From positions 1,550,001 through 1,614,000 of the forward strand of contig NZ_CP041165.1 of assembly GCF_014905095.1 (NCBI RefSeq): 64,000 bases of DNA, given 5' to 3'. This document shows positions 25,219-35,722 of this stretch, in pieces. The DNA is from Sulfurimonas marina. Lineage in GTDB: Bacteria > Campylobacterota > Campylobacteria > Campylobacterales > Sulfurimonadaceae. Position 1 is the stretch's first letter. The number at the start of each line of letters is the position of its first letter. The translations under genes were made by a program, and so were the position numbers. Under the pieces are notes generated by a model. The model was not told where the DNA came from and ran no database searches. It saw nothing but the letters and a program-made list of their open reading frames with translations.

Positions 25219-26394
25219 TTATATAGCACGTTTAAATTCAGGGTACGCTTCCACACCCACTTCTTGAACATCGAGTCCTTCAATTTGTGCCTCATCGTCA
25301 GCTCTGAATCTGACAATTTTATTGATAATAAATAAAACTATAAATGAAACAACAAAAACTATAACACCGACTTCCGCAACACCTTTTAATTGCTCAAGGA
25401 AAGATATTTTTTCAACAAACAATCCAACAGCCAAAGTTCCCCAGATTCCATTTACAAGGTGAACTGAAAGTGCACCAACTGGATCATCAAGTCTTAATCT
25501 ATCAAACATTGGAACTGCAAATACAACTAATGCACCGCCGATTGCACCGATTAAAATAGGTGTATACATATCATAAAGATCCGGTCCTGCAGTTACTGCA
25601 ACAAGTCCGCCAAGAGCACCATTTAAAATCATTGTAATATCTAAAAGTCTATATCTGATATACATAAGGATTCCGGCCATCAACGCACCTGCGAGTCCTG
25701 CTGTATTTGTATTCATAATTGTTTTTGCAACAGTATCAGCATTTTCAACACTTGAAATTGAACCTACACTTCCACCGTTAAATCCAAACCATCCGATCCA
25801 AAGCAGTAATGCACCAAGAACAACCAACGGAATATTTGATGCAGGAATAACTTTTATCTTCCCGTCTTTATATCTTCCTTTACGAGGTCCCATAATCATA
25901 ATAGCAGCTAATAATGCCCAGCCACCTGTTGAGTGAATTACAGTAGAACCTGCCAAATCGTACATATTGATATCAAACATAGTATCTGCAAGGAAATCAG
26001 CTCCCCAAGAGATATTTACGATAAACGGATAAATGAAACCACCCATCACTACCGTAAAGAACATAAGAGGAATGATACGAACTCTCTCACTAACACCGCC
26101 GCTCATAATATTTACTGTTTTTCCAACAAATGCCATTTGAAATAAAAATGCCGCCCATATACTCATAGATGTGTTTTCCCATGAGCCAAATGCCACCGTA
26201 TAACCTATAAGAAGGAACATTAATGAAGCTACTGCATATATCATTGTATTTACAGTAAGTACAGAAGAAACATTTTTAGTTCTAACTAGTCCAGCCTCAA
26301 GCATTGCGAATCCAGGAACCATAAAAATGATTAAAACCATTGAGAAAAGTGCGAAGAAAGTATCTAAAACATACTTTAGATCAAGTTCTGACAT
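25219..26394 (-). CDS. amt: Ammonium transporter (Amt), short paralogue without signal peptide
   Basis: The 391-residue protein has 11 predicted helices of the Amt/Mep/Rh family. Pore motifs are visible: STVIHSTGGWALLAA with the first pore histidine and LSVHLVNGIWGT with the second. ATG 26394 is chosen over a TTG/ATG 12 codons upstream because AAAAGGG precedes it properly. Amt proteins conduct ammonium and are blocked by P-II. It lies downstream of the P-II gene and upstream of tonB. It differs clearly from the Amt at 26951-28255. Confidence 0.93.
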   Translation of the reverse strand: MSELDLKYVLDTFFALFSMVLIIFMVPGFAMLEAGLVRTKNVSSVLTVNTMIYAVASLMFLLIGYTVAFGSWENTSMSIWAAFLFQMAFVGKTVNIMSGGVSERVRIIPLMFFTVVMGGFIYPFIVNISWGADFLADTMFDINMYDLAGSTVIHSTGGWALLAAIMIMGPRKGRYKDGKIKVIPASNIPLVVLGALLLWIGWFGFNGGSVGSISSVENADTVAKTIMNTNTAGLAGALMAGILMYIRYRLLDITMILNGALGGLVAVTAGPDLYDMYTPILIGAIGGALVVFAVPMFDRLRLDDPVGALSVHLVNGIWGTLAVGLFVEKISFLEQLKGVAEVGVIVFVVSFIVLFIINKIVRFRADDEAQIEGLDVQEVGVEAYPEFKRAI

Positions 26395-26475
26395 ATATAC
26401 CCTTTTTAAATAATTGGGTAAGTGTAACAAAAAGAAGATTTTTTTTTAATTAAATAATTTTTAACGGAAGGTTTT

Positions 26476-26499
26476 TTGCATATGCAAAAGCATATGCAA
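26476..26499. repeat. Perfect inverted repeat between P-II and amt genes
   Basis: TTGCATATGC, 4 bases, GCATATGCAA: two 10-base arms form a perfect hairpin in the 124-base gap. In the direction of transcription (minus) the hairpin is followed by an A-run, not a T-run, so it is not a normal intrinsic terminator. It could be an RNA processing/stability element or a binding site. Confidence 0.8.
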
Positions 26500-26518
26500 T
26501 GGGGTTTATGAAAGATAA

Positions 26519-26872
<354 letters not shown>

Positions 26873-26882
26873 TCATTTCTTC

Positions 26883-26902
26883 GAAGAGCTTTTTAGCTCT
26901 TC
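26883..26902. repeat. Hairpin between amt and P-II gene
   Basis: GAAGAGCT, TTTT, AGCTCTTC: 8-base arms and a 4-base loop, just upstream of the P-II start. There is no T-run after it on the minus strand. It may affect differential expression of the two genes. Confidence 0.6.
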
Positions 26903-26950
26903 ATTTCGATTTTAAAATTGTAACCACTTTTATGGTTTAAATCAACTACT

Positions 26951-28255
26951 TTATATGTTTAATACTTTTTCGCCATGAACAGCTTCATCAAGACCAAGTT
27001 GTTCAGTTTCATCATCAACTCTACCACCACCAGTGATTGCAGCTGCGATATAGTAAACGATAACAGTACCAACTAAAGTGAAGATACCAACTACTACTAC
27101 AGATTCAACTTGAACCATAAATTGACCCATTCTGTCACCTGCAGCTTTTAGTGGACCATCCCATAGTAAGTCTTGGTCGTTTAGAGCTAATAAACCTGTT
27201 GCTAATGCACCCCATAGACCTGCTAAGAAGTGGATACCAAATGCATCTAAAGAATCATCATAACCAAGTTTCTTTTTAAGTACAGCTACACCGAAGAAAC
27301 CTACAACTGAACCTACACCACCTACGATGAATGCACCAGTTACATCAACGAATCCAGCAGCTGGAGTAATTGCAACTAAACCTGCTACAACACCTGAAGC
27401 AGCACCTAATAGTGTTGGTTTTTTGAATACCATCCACTCTAATCCTACCCATACCATTGCAGCAAATGCAGTAGCTAATGTAGTTGTTAAGTAAGCAAGA
27501 CCAGCGATTTCGTTAGCACCGAATGCAGAACCACCGTTGAATCCATACCAACCAAACCATAATAATGCTGCACCTAGTGCTGTTAACATTACTGACATTG
27601 GTTTCATTGCAATTTTTGGATAACCGTTACGTTTACCTACTAGGTAAGCTAATACTAAACCAGCTAAACCACCATTCATGTGTACAACTGTACCACCTGC
27701 GAAATCTAATGCACCTGCATCAAATAATAAGGCACCGTCTCCACCCCATACCATGTGTGTAATTGGAGCATATACTACAATTGTCCAGATTGCAACAAAT
27801 ACGATCCATGTTGAAAACTTGATTCTCTCAATAACTGAACCAGAAGCAATAGCTACAGTAATAGCTGCAAAAGTACCTTGGAATACAACAAATACATAAG
27901 TTGGATATGTACCACTTAAGTCATTCCAGTTAATACCGCTTAAGAATGCGTTACCAAATCCACCGATAAATGTTTGAAGGCTTCCACCGTCACCGAATGC
28001 CATTGAATAACCTGCTGCTATCCATGCGATAAAAGCAACTGCAAATGCTCCTAATACCATTGCATAAGTATTAAGCACATTCTTACTTCTTGTCATACCT
28101 GCATAAAAAAGCGCCAACCCTGCCGGCGTCATTAGTAATACTAATGCAGCTGATACCATCATCCACGCTGTATCACCTGTATCTAGTGTAGGCGCATCTT
28201 CCGCTAACGCCAAAGTCGGTAATGCGAACAACATCGCTACTAGCCATTTCTTCAT
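26951..28255 (-). CDS. amt: Ammonium transporter (Amt) with cleavable signal peptide
   Basis: The 434-residue protein starts with a signal peptide (MKKWLVAMLFALPTLALA, cleavage near residue 18), as in AmtB, followed by 11 helices. Pore histidines are seen in GGTVVHMNGGLAGL and FGIHFLAGLWGAL. The phenylalanine gate region FQGTFAAITVAIASGS is present. ATG 28255 is chosen because AAAAGGATT precedes it and it gives the signal peptide. A longer TTG/ATG frame begins at 28303. First gene of the amt-P-II-amt-tonB run. Confidence 0.95.
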   Translation of the reverse strand: MKKWLVAMLFALPTLALAEDAPTLDTGDTAWMMVSAALVLLMTPAGLALFYAGMTRSKNVLNTYAMVLGAFAVAFIAWIAAGYSMAFGDGGSLQTFIGGFGNAFLSGINWNDLSGTYPTYVFVVFQGTFAAITVAIASGSVIERIKFSTWIVFVAIWTIVVYAPITHMVWGGDGALLFDAGALDFAGGTVVHMNGGLAGLVLAYLVGKRNGYPKIAMKPMSVMLTALGAALLWFGWYGFNGGSAFGANEIAGLAYLTTTLATAFAAMVWVGLEWMVFKKPTLLGAASGVVAGLVAITPAAGFVDVTGAFIVGGVGSVVGFFGVAVLKKKLGYDDSLDAFGIHFLAGLWGALATGLLALNDQDLLWDGPLKAAGDRMGQFMVQVESVVVVGIFTLVGTVIVYYIAAAITGGGRVDDETEQLGLDEAVHGEKVLNI

Positions 28256-28453
28256 GTTAATCCTTTTGAATAATCTGCTCAAATTATAATATAAACTTCT
28301 CATCTAGTGTTCAACTAATTGCCTAATTTTTAATCAACAAAAACATTACTATATACATGATATAAATTAGCGAGTTTTTTTATGGTTTAAACATTATCTT
28401 AAGAGAGTTTTAGGTATCATCTACCAAATTTAATTTTTATATTAGGGTGTTAT

Positions 28454-30940
28454 ATGGGTGATTTGCTAAATAACGAAGAGATACAGACTATAAATATTGA
28501 AGAGACACTTCAAAACAGTTATCTTGACTATTCAATGAGTGTTATCGTCGGTCGTGCGTTACCAGATGTTAGAGATGGTTTAAAACCGGTTCATAGACGT
28601 ATACTATATGCTATGGATAAACTAAACCTATCTTTTGGTTCAAAATACAAAAAATCTGCACGTATCGTCGGGGATGTAATCGGTCAGTACCACCCGCACG
28701 GTGATACAGCAGTTTACGATGCGCTTGTTCGTATGGCTCAAGACTTCTCAATGAGAATGGAACTTGTCGACGGACAAGGAAACTTCGGTTCAGTTGATGG
28801 TGACTCTGCAGCAGCAATGCGTTATACGGAAGCACGTATGACAAAATATGCAGGAGAACTTTTAAAAGATCTTGATAAAAACACTGTAAACATGATCGAT
28901 AACTACGATGCTACAACAAAAGAACCGGATGTAATGCCTACACGTGTTCCAAACCTATTAATTAATGGTTCAAGCGGTATCGCAGTTGGTATGGCTACCA
29001 ATATACCTCCACATAACCCAACTGAAGTGATGAATGCACTTAAAGCAGTTTTAGCAAATCCAAATATTTCATTAACTGAGCTTATGGAATATATCCCGGC
29101 ACCTGATTTTCCAACGGGTGGTATCATTTTCGGTAAAAAAGGTATTATAGAAGCATATGAAAGTGGTCGTGGACGTATCAAAATTCGTGCAAAAACACAT
29201 ATTGAGCAAAAAGGTAAAAAAGAGATCATTATTATTGATGAGCTTCCATACCAAGTAAATAAAGCACGTTTAATTGAAAATGTTGCAAATCTGGTAAAAG
29301 ATAAGCTGATCGACGGTGTAAGTGAAATTCGTGATGAGTCAGACCGTGACGGTATGCGTGTTGTAATTGAGCTTAAAAAAGATGCGATGAGTGAAATTGT
29401 TCTTAACAACCTTTTCAAACAAACAGCTATGCAAGTAACGTTTGGTATTATTATGCTATCTATATTAAATCAAGAGCCTCGTATCTTTGGTTTAATTGAT
29501 ATTTTAAAACACTTTATCAATCACCGTAAAACAATTATTATCCGTCGTACTATCTTTGATCTTGAAAAAGCAAAAGCTCGTGCACACATCTTAGAGGGTC
29601 TGAAAAAAGCGATCGATATCATTGATGATGTTATTCGTGTTATCCGTGCATCAAAAACTGAAGAGCTTGCAAAAGAGAACCTAGTAAGCGAATTTGACTT
29701 CTCTGAAATCCAAGCAGCAAGTATCGTTGCTATGAGACTTGGTCGTTTAACTGGTTTAGAGATCGAAAAAATCGAGAACGAACTTCAAGAGTTAATGAAA
29801 CTGATCGAATACCTAGAGTCTATCTTAAAAAGTGAAGAAGTACTTCACGGTATTATCGATGAAGAGTTTGATGAGATTTTAGAAACATATTCTGGAAAAA
29901 GAAAAACAGATGTTGAAGACGATTATGACGATATCGACATCGAAGACTTAATTCCAAATGAGCCAATGGTTGTAACTATTACTCACAGAGGTTACATTAA
30001 ACGTGTACCTTTAGCGAACTACGAGAAACAAAAACGCGGCGGTAAAGGTAAAACTGCTGTAACTACATATGAAGATGACTTTATTGAGCGATTCTTTACA
30101 TGTAACACACACGATACATTATTATTTGTAACAGATCGCGGACAGCTTCACTGGTTAAAAGTTTATAAAATCCCAGAAGGCACACGTACAGCAAAAGGTA
30201 AGGCAGTTGTAAACCTGCTTCAATTAGTACAAGATGAGAAAATACAGTCGATTATCCCAACAACTGATTTCAGTGAAGAGAAATCACTTGTATTCTTTAC
30301 ACAAAACGGTGTTGTTAAACGTACAAACTTAAGTGAATTTAGCAATATCAGAAGTAACGGTGTAAGAGCAATTGTACTTGATGATGATGATTCACTAATC
30401 ACAGCTAAAATTGCTGAGCCAGAAACTAAATACCTTTTCATCGTAACAAAAATGGCACAATGTATTAAATTTGAAATTGAGAAAACTCGTGAACAAGGTA
30501 GAAGTACACGTGGTGTTAGAGGTATCAAGTTTAAACATGCAGGTGATGAAGTTGTTGATGCAAATATCATCTCAAGCGATGAACAAGAGATACTCATTGT
30601 AAGTGAAAAAGGTATTGGTAAACGTACTGATGCTGGTGAATATCGTCTGACAAACCGTGGTGGTTCAGGTGTAATCGCTATGAAAATGACCGCAAAAACA
30701 GGTAAAAATGTTGTTGGTATCTTAATGGTTGATGAGAGCATGGATATGATGGCACTTACAAAAGCCGGTAAAATGATCCGTGTAGATATGCAAACAATTT
30801 CAAAATCAAGCCGTAACACTTCTGGTGTATATATAGTAAAAGGTGACGATGTAGCAAGCATCTCTCGTTGTCCGAAAAAAGAAGAAGATGAAGAGGATGA
30901 TGAAAACACTGAAGGTGAAGCAACACTAGACTTGGAATAG
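28454..30940 (+). CDS. gyrA: DNA gyrase subunit A
   Basis: GyrA cleaves and rejoins DNA in the gyrase tetramer that introduces negative supercoils. The 828-residue protein has the catalytic tyrosine Y124 (AMRYTEARM) and the quinolone region [10 protein letters not shown], with T85 and D89 as in sensitive Campylobacterota. The C-terminal pinwheel has the GyrA box QKRGGKGK (near residue 523) and ends in an acidic tail ([15 protein letters not shown]). A TATCAT at about 28413-28418 is a candidate -10. First gene of a plus-strand gyrA-flgP-flgQ-flgR-asd block. Confidence 0.98.
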   Translation: MGDLLNNEEIQTINIEETLQNSYLDYSMSVIVGRALPDVRDGLKPVHRRILYAMDKLNLSFGSKYKKSARIVGDVIGQYHPHGDTAVYDALVRMAQDFSMRMELVDGQGNFGSVDGDSAAAMRYTEARMTKYAGELLKDLDKNTVNMIDNYDATTKEPDVMPTRVPNLLINGSSGIAVGMATNIPPHNPTEVMNALKAVLANPNISLTELMEYIPAPDFPTGGIIFGKKGIIEAYESGRGRIKIRAKTHIEQKGKKEIIIIDELPYQVNKARLIENVANLVKDKLIDGVSEIRDESDRDGMRVVIELKKDAMSEIVLNNLFKQTAMQVTFGIIMLSILNQEPRIFGLIDILKHFINHRKTIIIRRTIFDLEKAKARAHILEGLKKAIDIIDDVIRVIRASKTEELAKENLVSEFDFSEIQAASIVAMRLGRLTGLEIEKIENELQELMKLIEYLESILKSEEVLHGIIDEEFDEILETYSGKRKTDVEDDYDDIDIEDLIPNEPMVVTITHRGYIKRVPLANYEKQKRGGKGKTAVTTYEDDFIERFFTCNTHDTLLFVTDRGQLHWLKVYKIPEGTRTAKGKAVVNLLQLVQDEKIQSIIPTTDFSEEKSLVFFTQNGVVKRTNLSEFSNIRSNGVRAIVLDDDDSLITAKIAEPETKYLFIVTKMAQCIKFEIEKTREQGRSTRGVRGIKFKHAGDEVVDANIISSDEQEILIVSEKGIGKRTDAGEYRLTNRGGSGVIAMKMTAKTGKNVVGILMVDESMDMMALTKAGKMIRVDMQTISKSSRNTSGVYIVKGDDVASISRCPKKEEDEEDDENTEGEATLDLE

Positions 30941-30999
30941 TTCTTGCTTAAACCCTTACAATAACTCTGAAGAGCCTGTCTCTTCAATAAGGATATTTT

Positions 31000-31563
31000 A
31001 TGAAATACTCTTTAGTATTACTTACTTTACTTAGTTTAAATGCTTTTGCAGCTGAAACAGAGATTATGACAAAATCTCAAGCTCAAGACTCTACAAAAGT
31101 AATTACTGTACCTAATGAAACAGTAATCAATGTAAACTACCCTACGGTAGAGCAACAATCTGCATCTGTTCAAGAGGTTACTAAACCTGAAGAAAAAACA
31201 GAAGAAGTAGAGACTGCTGAAGTTGTAGATAACGAGCCTGTTTTAGAAGCTAATAAAGAACTAATTATCAGTGTTGTAGGACAAGGTGTAGCACCTTTAA
31301 ATACTGCTTCACCTGCTCAAGCTTATGCACTTGCGAAACGTGCAGCTGTTGCTGATGCATACAGACTAATTGCTGAGAAAGTAAAAGGTGTTCGTGTTGA
31401 TGGTCAAGACTTGATTAAAAATATGATGGTAAAACGTTCAACTGTAAGAACATCTGTTCAAGCAATGGTTAAAAATGCAAATATCGTTGAAACAAACTTT
31501 AAAGAGGGACTATGCGAAGTAGAGATGGAGATCGCTCTATCTTATTCTCAATTTGCGCATTAA
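31000..31563 (+). CDS. flgP: FlgP-like flagellar basal-disk protein (LPP20 family)
   Basis: The 187-residue protein has a signal peptide ending AFA near residue 18 and an LPP20 domain over about residues 85-187 (KELIISVVGQGVAPLN and AKRAAVADAYRLIAEKVKGV). The position directly after gyrA and before flgQ-flgR-asd matches C. jejuni, where FlgP forms the outer-membrane basal disk needed for motility. No lipobox cysteine is present; the only cysteine is near the C terminus. FlgP is described as a lipoprotein in Campylobacter, so the missing lipid anchor is a difference. A Glu/Val-rich linker (about 55-85) separates signal and domain. Confidence 0.85.
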   Translation: MKYSLVLLTLLSLNAFAAETEIMTKSQAQDSTKVITVPNETVINVNYPTVEQQSASVQEVTKPEEKTEEVETAEVVDNEPVLEANKELIISVVGQGVAPLNTASPAQAYALAKRAAVADAYRLIAEKVKGVRVDGQDLIKNMMVKRSTVRTSVQAMVKNANIVETNFKEGLCEVEMEIALSYSQFAH

Positions 31564-31919
31564 TCTTTAGTTCACTTAGCTTATATGCGGGTGAATACCT
31601 AATCTCTTACAGATATGTTGTTAAAGATGCGCTTTTATATAATGAGCATCTTGACATATCTCCCGCTATGCAACAATGCACAGGTATACCTCAAAAGAGT
31701 ATCTTTTTAGATCCCCACAATTCAGAAAAACTAAAAACAGTGATCGAAAAAAACAGACAAGAGTTTGTAAACTATCTACATAAACTTGGTTTACAAGTAG
31801 AGCATAATGAGAAAACAATAAACTTTCAAAACTCTTCTACAACAGTACTTACACTAAAAACAACATGTTTCAAAGTCGATTTTAATGATAATTCTGTTAA
31901 AATTACGCCTTTAAAATAG
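31512..31919 (+). CDS. flgQ: FlgQ-like flagellar protein
   Basis: The 135-residue protein has a signal peptide (residues 9-26, SLSLYAGE junction) and a small periplasmic domain with two cysteines (C55, C122). Identity rests on gene order: C. jejuni has gyrA-flgP-flgQ-flgR-asd. The first 52 bases overlap the end of flgP in another frame, so the FlgQ start and signal peptide are coded within flgP. If the ATG at 31512 is right, the proteins are made by coupled translation; no better start is seen downstream. FlgQ is required for FlgP stability in Campylobacter. Confidence 0.7.
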   Translation: MRSRDGDRSILFSICALIFSSLSLYAGEYLISYRYVVKDALLYNEHLDISPAMQQCTGIPQKSIFLDPHNSEKLKTVIEKNRQEFVNYLHKLGLQVEHNEKTINFQNSSTTVLTLKTTCFKVDFNDNSVKITPLK

Positions 31920-31939
31920 CTCGTAAAATAGGACCTTTC

Positions 31940-33082
31940 GTGAAGATAGCAATAGTTGAAGATGATATCAATATGAGAAAATCGCTAGAGATTGCTATGG
32001 GTGAATTTAAAGAGTTTGAAATAAAAACCTTTAAAAATGCCAAAGATGCACTCAAAGGCTTAGATGATAGCTTTGATCTAGTTATAACAGATATCAATAT
32101 GCCGGGAATGGATGGCATAGAATTTGTAAAAGAACTAGGCGGAAAATTTGAAGTTATTATTATGACCGGAAATGCAACCTTATCTCGTGCTATTGAATCT
32201 ATTCAGTTAGGTGTAAAAGACTTTTTACTTAAACCATTTGATGTAGACACTCTAGTGGCAGCTATTAAACGGGAAGAAAAAGTTCAAAATGTTAAAAAAA
32301 CTGCTTCGAAAAAAACTAAAAAAGATACAAGTGACTTTTTAGGAGACTCAGAAGCACTTAAAAATATTTTGAAACTTGCCGATAAAGCGAGTAAAACAGA
32401 TGCAAGTATTTTACTTCTAGGTGAGAGTGGTGTAGGAAAAGAGGTATTTGCTTCTTATGTGCATAAAAATTCACAAAGAGCTAAAAAGCCTTTTGTAGCG
32501 ATCAATATGGCTGCAATTCCTGAAAACCTCATAGAGAGTGAATTATTTGGTTTTGAAAAAGGTGCTTTTACCGATGCTTTTGAAGCAAAAGCGGGACAAT
32601 TTGAACTTGCTAACGGCGGGACACTGTTTTTAGATGAGATTGGAGAGATGCCTTACGGAGTTCAAGCAAAACTGCTTCGTGCTCTACAAGAGAAAGAGGT
32701 ACGCCGTCTTGGTTCATCAAAACCTATAAAAATAGACATTCGAGTAGTTTCTGCAACGAATGCAAACCTAGATGAAAAAATCAAGGCTGGAGAGTTTAGA
32801 GAAGATTTATATTATAGATTAAATACGATTCCACTAAATATTCCACCTTTACGAGAACGTAAAGATGAGATACTTAGCATTGCAGAGATTACATGTGAAA
32901 AAAACTGTAATAAATATGGATTTGAAAATAAAACATTTTCAAAAGAGGCAAAAAATGAGTTGTTAGAGTATAATTGGCCAGGAAATATCCGTGAGCTGAT
33001 CTCTGTAATAGAGAGAGCTGTTATACTTAGTGAAACAGATGAAATTCAAAAAGAAGATTTATATTTAGATACAAGAAAGTAG
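31940..33082 (+). CDS. flgR: Sigma-54-dependent response regulator FlgR
   Basis: FlgR activates sigma-54 promoters of flagellar rod/hook genes after phosphorylation by FlgS. The 380-residue protein has a receiver domain (phosphoacceptor D51, K98) and an AAA+ domain with Walker A GESGVGKE (161-168), Walker B LFLDE (229-233) and WPGNIREL (346-353). The sigma-54 contact loop reads GAFTDA (208-213) instead of GAFTGA. The protein ends 27 residues after WPGNIREL, so the usual C-terminal HTH is absent, as reported for Helicobacter FlgR. Located between flgQ and asd. No flgS is in the window. Confidence 0.9.
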   Translation: MKIAIVEDDINMRKSLEIAMGEFKEFEIKTFKNAKDALKGLDDSFDLVITDINMPGMDGIEFVKELGGKFEVIIMTGNATLSRAIESIQLGVKDFLLKPFDVDTLVAAIKREEKVQNVKKTASKKTKKDTSDFLGDSEALKNILKLADKASKTDASILLLGESGVGKEVFASYVHKNSQRAKKPFVAINMAAIPENLIESELFGFEKGAFTDAFEAKAGQFELANGGTLFLDEIGEMPYGVQAKLLRALQEKEVRRLGSSKPIKIDIRVVSATNANLDEKIKAGEFREDLYYRLNTIPLNIPPLRERKDEILSIAEITCEKNCNKYGFENKTFSKEAKNELLEYNWPGNIRELISVIERAVILSETDEIQKEDLYLDTRK

Positions 33083-33090
33083 GAGACTTT

Positions 33091-34119
33091 ATGAGAAAAT
33101 TCAATTTAGCGGTAGTTGGTGCCAACGGTGCTGTTGGTGAAGAGGTATTAAGAATCTTAGAGGAGATCGATTTTCCACTAAACAAACTAGTTCCACTAGC
33201 GAGTAGTAGAAGTGCAGGAAAAACTGTTGAGTTTAATGGTCAAGATCTTGTAATTAAAGAGTTAACAAATGAGATCTTTGAACAAGAAGAAATAGAGATC
33301 GCAATTTTTAGTGCAGGAGGAAGTGTAAGCGAAGCATTTGCTCCTGCAGCTGTTAAAGCTGGTGCTGTTGTGATCGATAATACATCTCATTTTAGAATGG
33401 ATCCTAAAGTTCCTTTAGTTGTTCCAGAAGTAAATCCTGAAGATATTGCAAAATGGGAAGAAACAGGGATCATTGCAAATCCTAACTGTTCAACTATTCA
33501 AATGGTTCAAGCACTCAAACCTCTTGATGAAGCGTATGATCTTGTTCGTGTGGATGTATCAACTTACCAAGCGACAAGCGGTGCAGGAAAATCTGCTATG
33601 GAAGAGTTAGTTCAACAGATGCAAGACTTCTTTGCATTTAAACTTGACGAGAGTGAGCATAAAGCATTTAACCAACAAATCGCTTTAAACGTAATCCCGC
33701 AAATTGATAAATTTATGGATAACGGTTATACAAAAGAAGAGATGAAAATGGTTAACGAAACAACTAAGATTATGCACAAAGAGATAGCATTAAGTGCTAC
33801 TTGTGTTCGTGTACCGGTTCTTCGTGGTCACTCTGAAGCATTAACACTTACTTTTGACTCTGAAGTAAATGCTACCGAAGCTAGAGAGATTCTTTCAAAA
33901 GCTCCAAACATCGTTATCTTAGATGATCCTAATGCTGCTGTATATCCAATGCCAAAAGATTGTATTGACCGTAATGAAACTTTTGTTGGACGTATCAGAG
34001 AAGACAACTATTCAAACAATATGTTACATATGTTTGTTGTTGCTGACAACTTAAGAGTAGGTGCTGCGACAAATGCAGTAAGAATTGCACAAAAATTTAT
34101 AGAGATGCAAGAGGCATAA
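33091..34119 (+). CDS. asd: Aspartate-semialdehyde dehydrogenase
   Basis: Asd reduces aspartyl-4-phosphate to the semialdehyde, the branch point to lysine, methionine, threonine and diaminopimelate. The 342-residue protein has an NADP fold (VGANGAVGEEVLRIL, residues 9-23), catalytic C133 in NPNCSTIQ, and a conserved RVPVLRGHSEA segment with the active-site histidine. Eight bases separate it from flgR. The neighbouring UPF0114 gene follows at once. Confidence 0.97.
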   Translation: MRKFNLAVVGANGAVGEEVLRILEEIDFPLNKLVPLASSRSAGKTVEFNGQDLVIKELTNEIFEQEEIEIAIFSAGGSVSEAFAPAAVKAGAVVIDNTSHFRMDPKVPLVVPEVNPEDIAKWEETGIIANPNCSTIQMVQALKPLDEAYDLVRVDVSTYQATSGAGKSAMEELVQQMQDFFAFKLDESEHKAFNQQIALNVIPQIDKFMDNGYTKEEMKMVNETTKIMHKEIALSATCVRVPVLRGHSEALTLTFDSEVNATEAREILSKAPNIVILDDPNAAVYPMPKDCIDRNETFVGRIREDNYSNNMLHMFVVADNLRVGAATNAVRIAQKFIEMQEA

Positions 34120-34121
34120 TT

Positions 34122-34637
34122 ATGGAAAAGTTATTTGAAAGCGGTTTATGGGGTTCAAGATTCATTGTACTTTTAGCCGTTATTTTTGGTCTTTTAGGTG
34201 CAATTGTTTTATTTGCTGTTGCTTCATTTGACATTTATGAGACACTTAAACTCGTTATAGACACATATGTAAACCACCATCACCCTGAACATTTCCATGA
34301 ACTGGTAGTGGGTGGTATTATCGGTGCAGTTGATCTTTATCTGATCGGTGTTGTGATGCTACTATTTTCTTTTGGTATTTATGAACTGTTTATCTCGGAT
34401 ATTGATGTAGCAAGAGAAGGTGACGATGAAGAGAATAAGATTCTATCAATCCACTCCCTTGATCAATTAAAAGATAAGATCTCAAAAGTTATCGTAATGG
34501 TTTTAGTAGTTGGATTTTTCCAAAAAGTTGGTCTTGCAAGTTACCAATCACCACTAGAACTTTTATATTTAGCCCTTTCTATCACTGCTGTTGCTGTTGG
34601 TTTATACTTTTTAAGTAAAGTTGGGCATCATCATTAG
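34122..34637 (+). CDS. UPF0114 (YqhA-like) inner-membrane protein
   Basis: The 171-residue protein has four predicted membrane helices and the family segment [19 protein letters not shown] at the N terminus, plus [23 protein letters not shown]. Function of the family is unknown. It carries a His-rich loop (HHHPEHFHE, residues 52-60) and a His-rich C terminus (VGHHH), which could bind metal. It follows asd by 2 bases; in C. jejuni an integral membrane protein gene also follows asd. Confidence 0.88.
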   Translation: MEKLFESGLWGSRFIVLLAVIFGLLGAIVLFAVASFDIYETLKLVIDTYVNHHHPEHFHELVVGGIIGAVDLYLIGVVMLLFSFGIYELFISDIDVAREGDDEENKILSIHSLDQLKDKISKVIVMVLVVGFFQKVGLASYQSPLELLYLALSITAVAVGLYFLSKVGHHH

Positions 34638-34687
34638 TATTAAAAATACTAATAGAAATTGAATTTGATTTATACACAAGGAAAAAA

Positions 34688-35722
34688 ATGAGTAAGATAT
34701 TTGTAGATGCATGTTTTGGAAAAGAAACACCTTATACACCTGTTTGGATGATGAGACAAGCGGGTCGTTATCTACCGGAATATATGGAAGTAAGAGCTAA
34801 AGCAGGAAACTTCTTAAACCTTTGTCATAATCCTGAGATGGCATGTGAAGTTACACTACAACCGGTTGATATCTTAGATGTTGATGCTGCAATTTTATTT
34901 AGCGATATTCTTGTTATCCCTGACGAAATGGGGATGGATTTATCGTTTGTAAAAGGTGAAGGTCCTAAATTTTCTGATCCAATCAAATCTGAAGCTGACT
35001 TAGACAGACTAATCGGTGGAGAAGAAGCTGCATCTAAACTTACTTATGTTTATGAAACTATTGAACTTATCAAGCAAAAATTAGCTGATGACAAGGCCCT
35101 CATCGGTTTTACGGGTGCTCCTTGGACACTTGCTACGTATATGATCGAAGGTCAAGGGACAAAAACATACAATATCTGTAAAAAGATGATGTATTCAAAC
35201 CCTGATCTATTACATAAAATCCTTAGAAAAGTTACTGATGTTGTAAAAATCTATATGGAAAAACAGATCGAAGCGGGCGTTGATGTTGTTCAAGTATTTG
35301 ATAGCTGGGCAGCTGCAATTGAGCCTGGTATGTACGATGAGTTCTCTTGGAAATATATGGTTGAAATCTCCGAATATTTAAAAGAGAAATATCCACATAT
35401 TCCAGTTATTCTTTTCCCTAAAGGTATTCCTGCATTCTTAGACAAAGTATATGGTAACTTTGATGTATTTGGTGTGGACTGGTCAACACCAATGAAGTTT
35501 GCAAAAGAACGTTTAGGTGATAAGTATGTTCTTCAAGGAAATATGGAACCGTGTCGTCTTTATTCAAAAGAAGCAACAACAAAATGTGTAGAAGTTATTC
35601 AAGAAACTATGCAAGGTAAACGCCATATTTTCAATCTTGGACATGGTATCCTTCCTGATGTTCCTGTAGAGAATGCTAAGCACTTCATCAATGAGTGTCA
35701 CAGAGTCAGTGGAAAAAAATAA
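34688..35722 (+). CDS. hemE: Uroporphyrinogen decarboxylase
   Basis: HemE removes four carboxyl groups from uroporphyrinogen III to give coproporphyrinogen III in haem synthesis. The 344-residue protein shows the N-terminal substrate motif [15 protein letters not shown] (residues 18-32), [13 protein letters not shown] and [12 protein letters not shown] signatures. RBS AAGGAAA precedes the start. The downstream radical SAM gene overlaps its 3' end, as in C. jejuni where hemE is also followed by a radical SAM gene. Confidence 0.97.
   Translation: MSKIFVDACFGKETPYTPVWMMRQAGRYLPEYMEVRAKAGNFLNLCHNPEMACEVTLQPVDILDVDAAILFSDILVIPDEMGMDLSFVKGEGPKFSDPIKSEADLDRLIGGEEAASKLTYVYETIELIKQKLADDKALIGFTGAPWTLATYMIEGQGTKTYNICKKMMYSNPDLLHKILRKVTDVVKIYMEKQIEAGVDVVQVFDSWAAAIEPGMYDEFSWKYMVEISEYLKEKYPHIPVILFPKGIPAFLDKVYGNFDVFGVDWSTPMKFAKERLGDKYVLQGNMEPCRLYSKEATTKCVEVIQETMQGKRHIFNLGHGILPDVPVENAKHFINECHRVSGKK

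Noticed and set aside
26476-26499. Intrinsic terminator after the P-II gene
   Set aside because: The hairpin is perfect, but in the transcript direction it is followed by A residues, so it was listed as a repeat.
30969-30985. GAAGAG-5-CTCTTC hairpin between gyrA and flgP as a terminator
   Set aside because: Stem is short, no T-run follows, and the flgP ribosome site lies directly after it; read-through is more likely.
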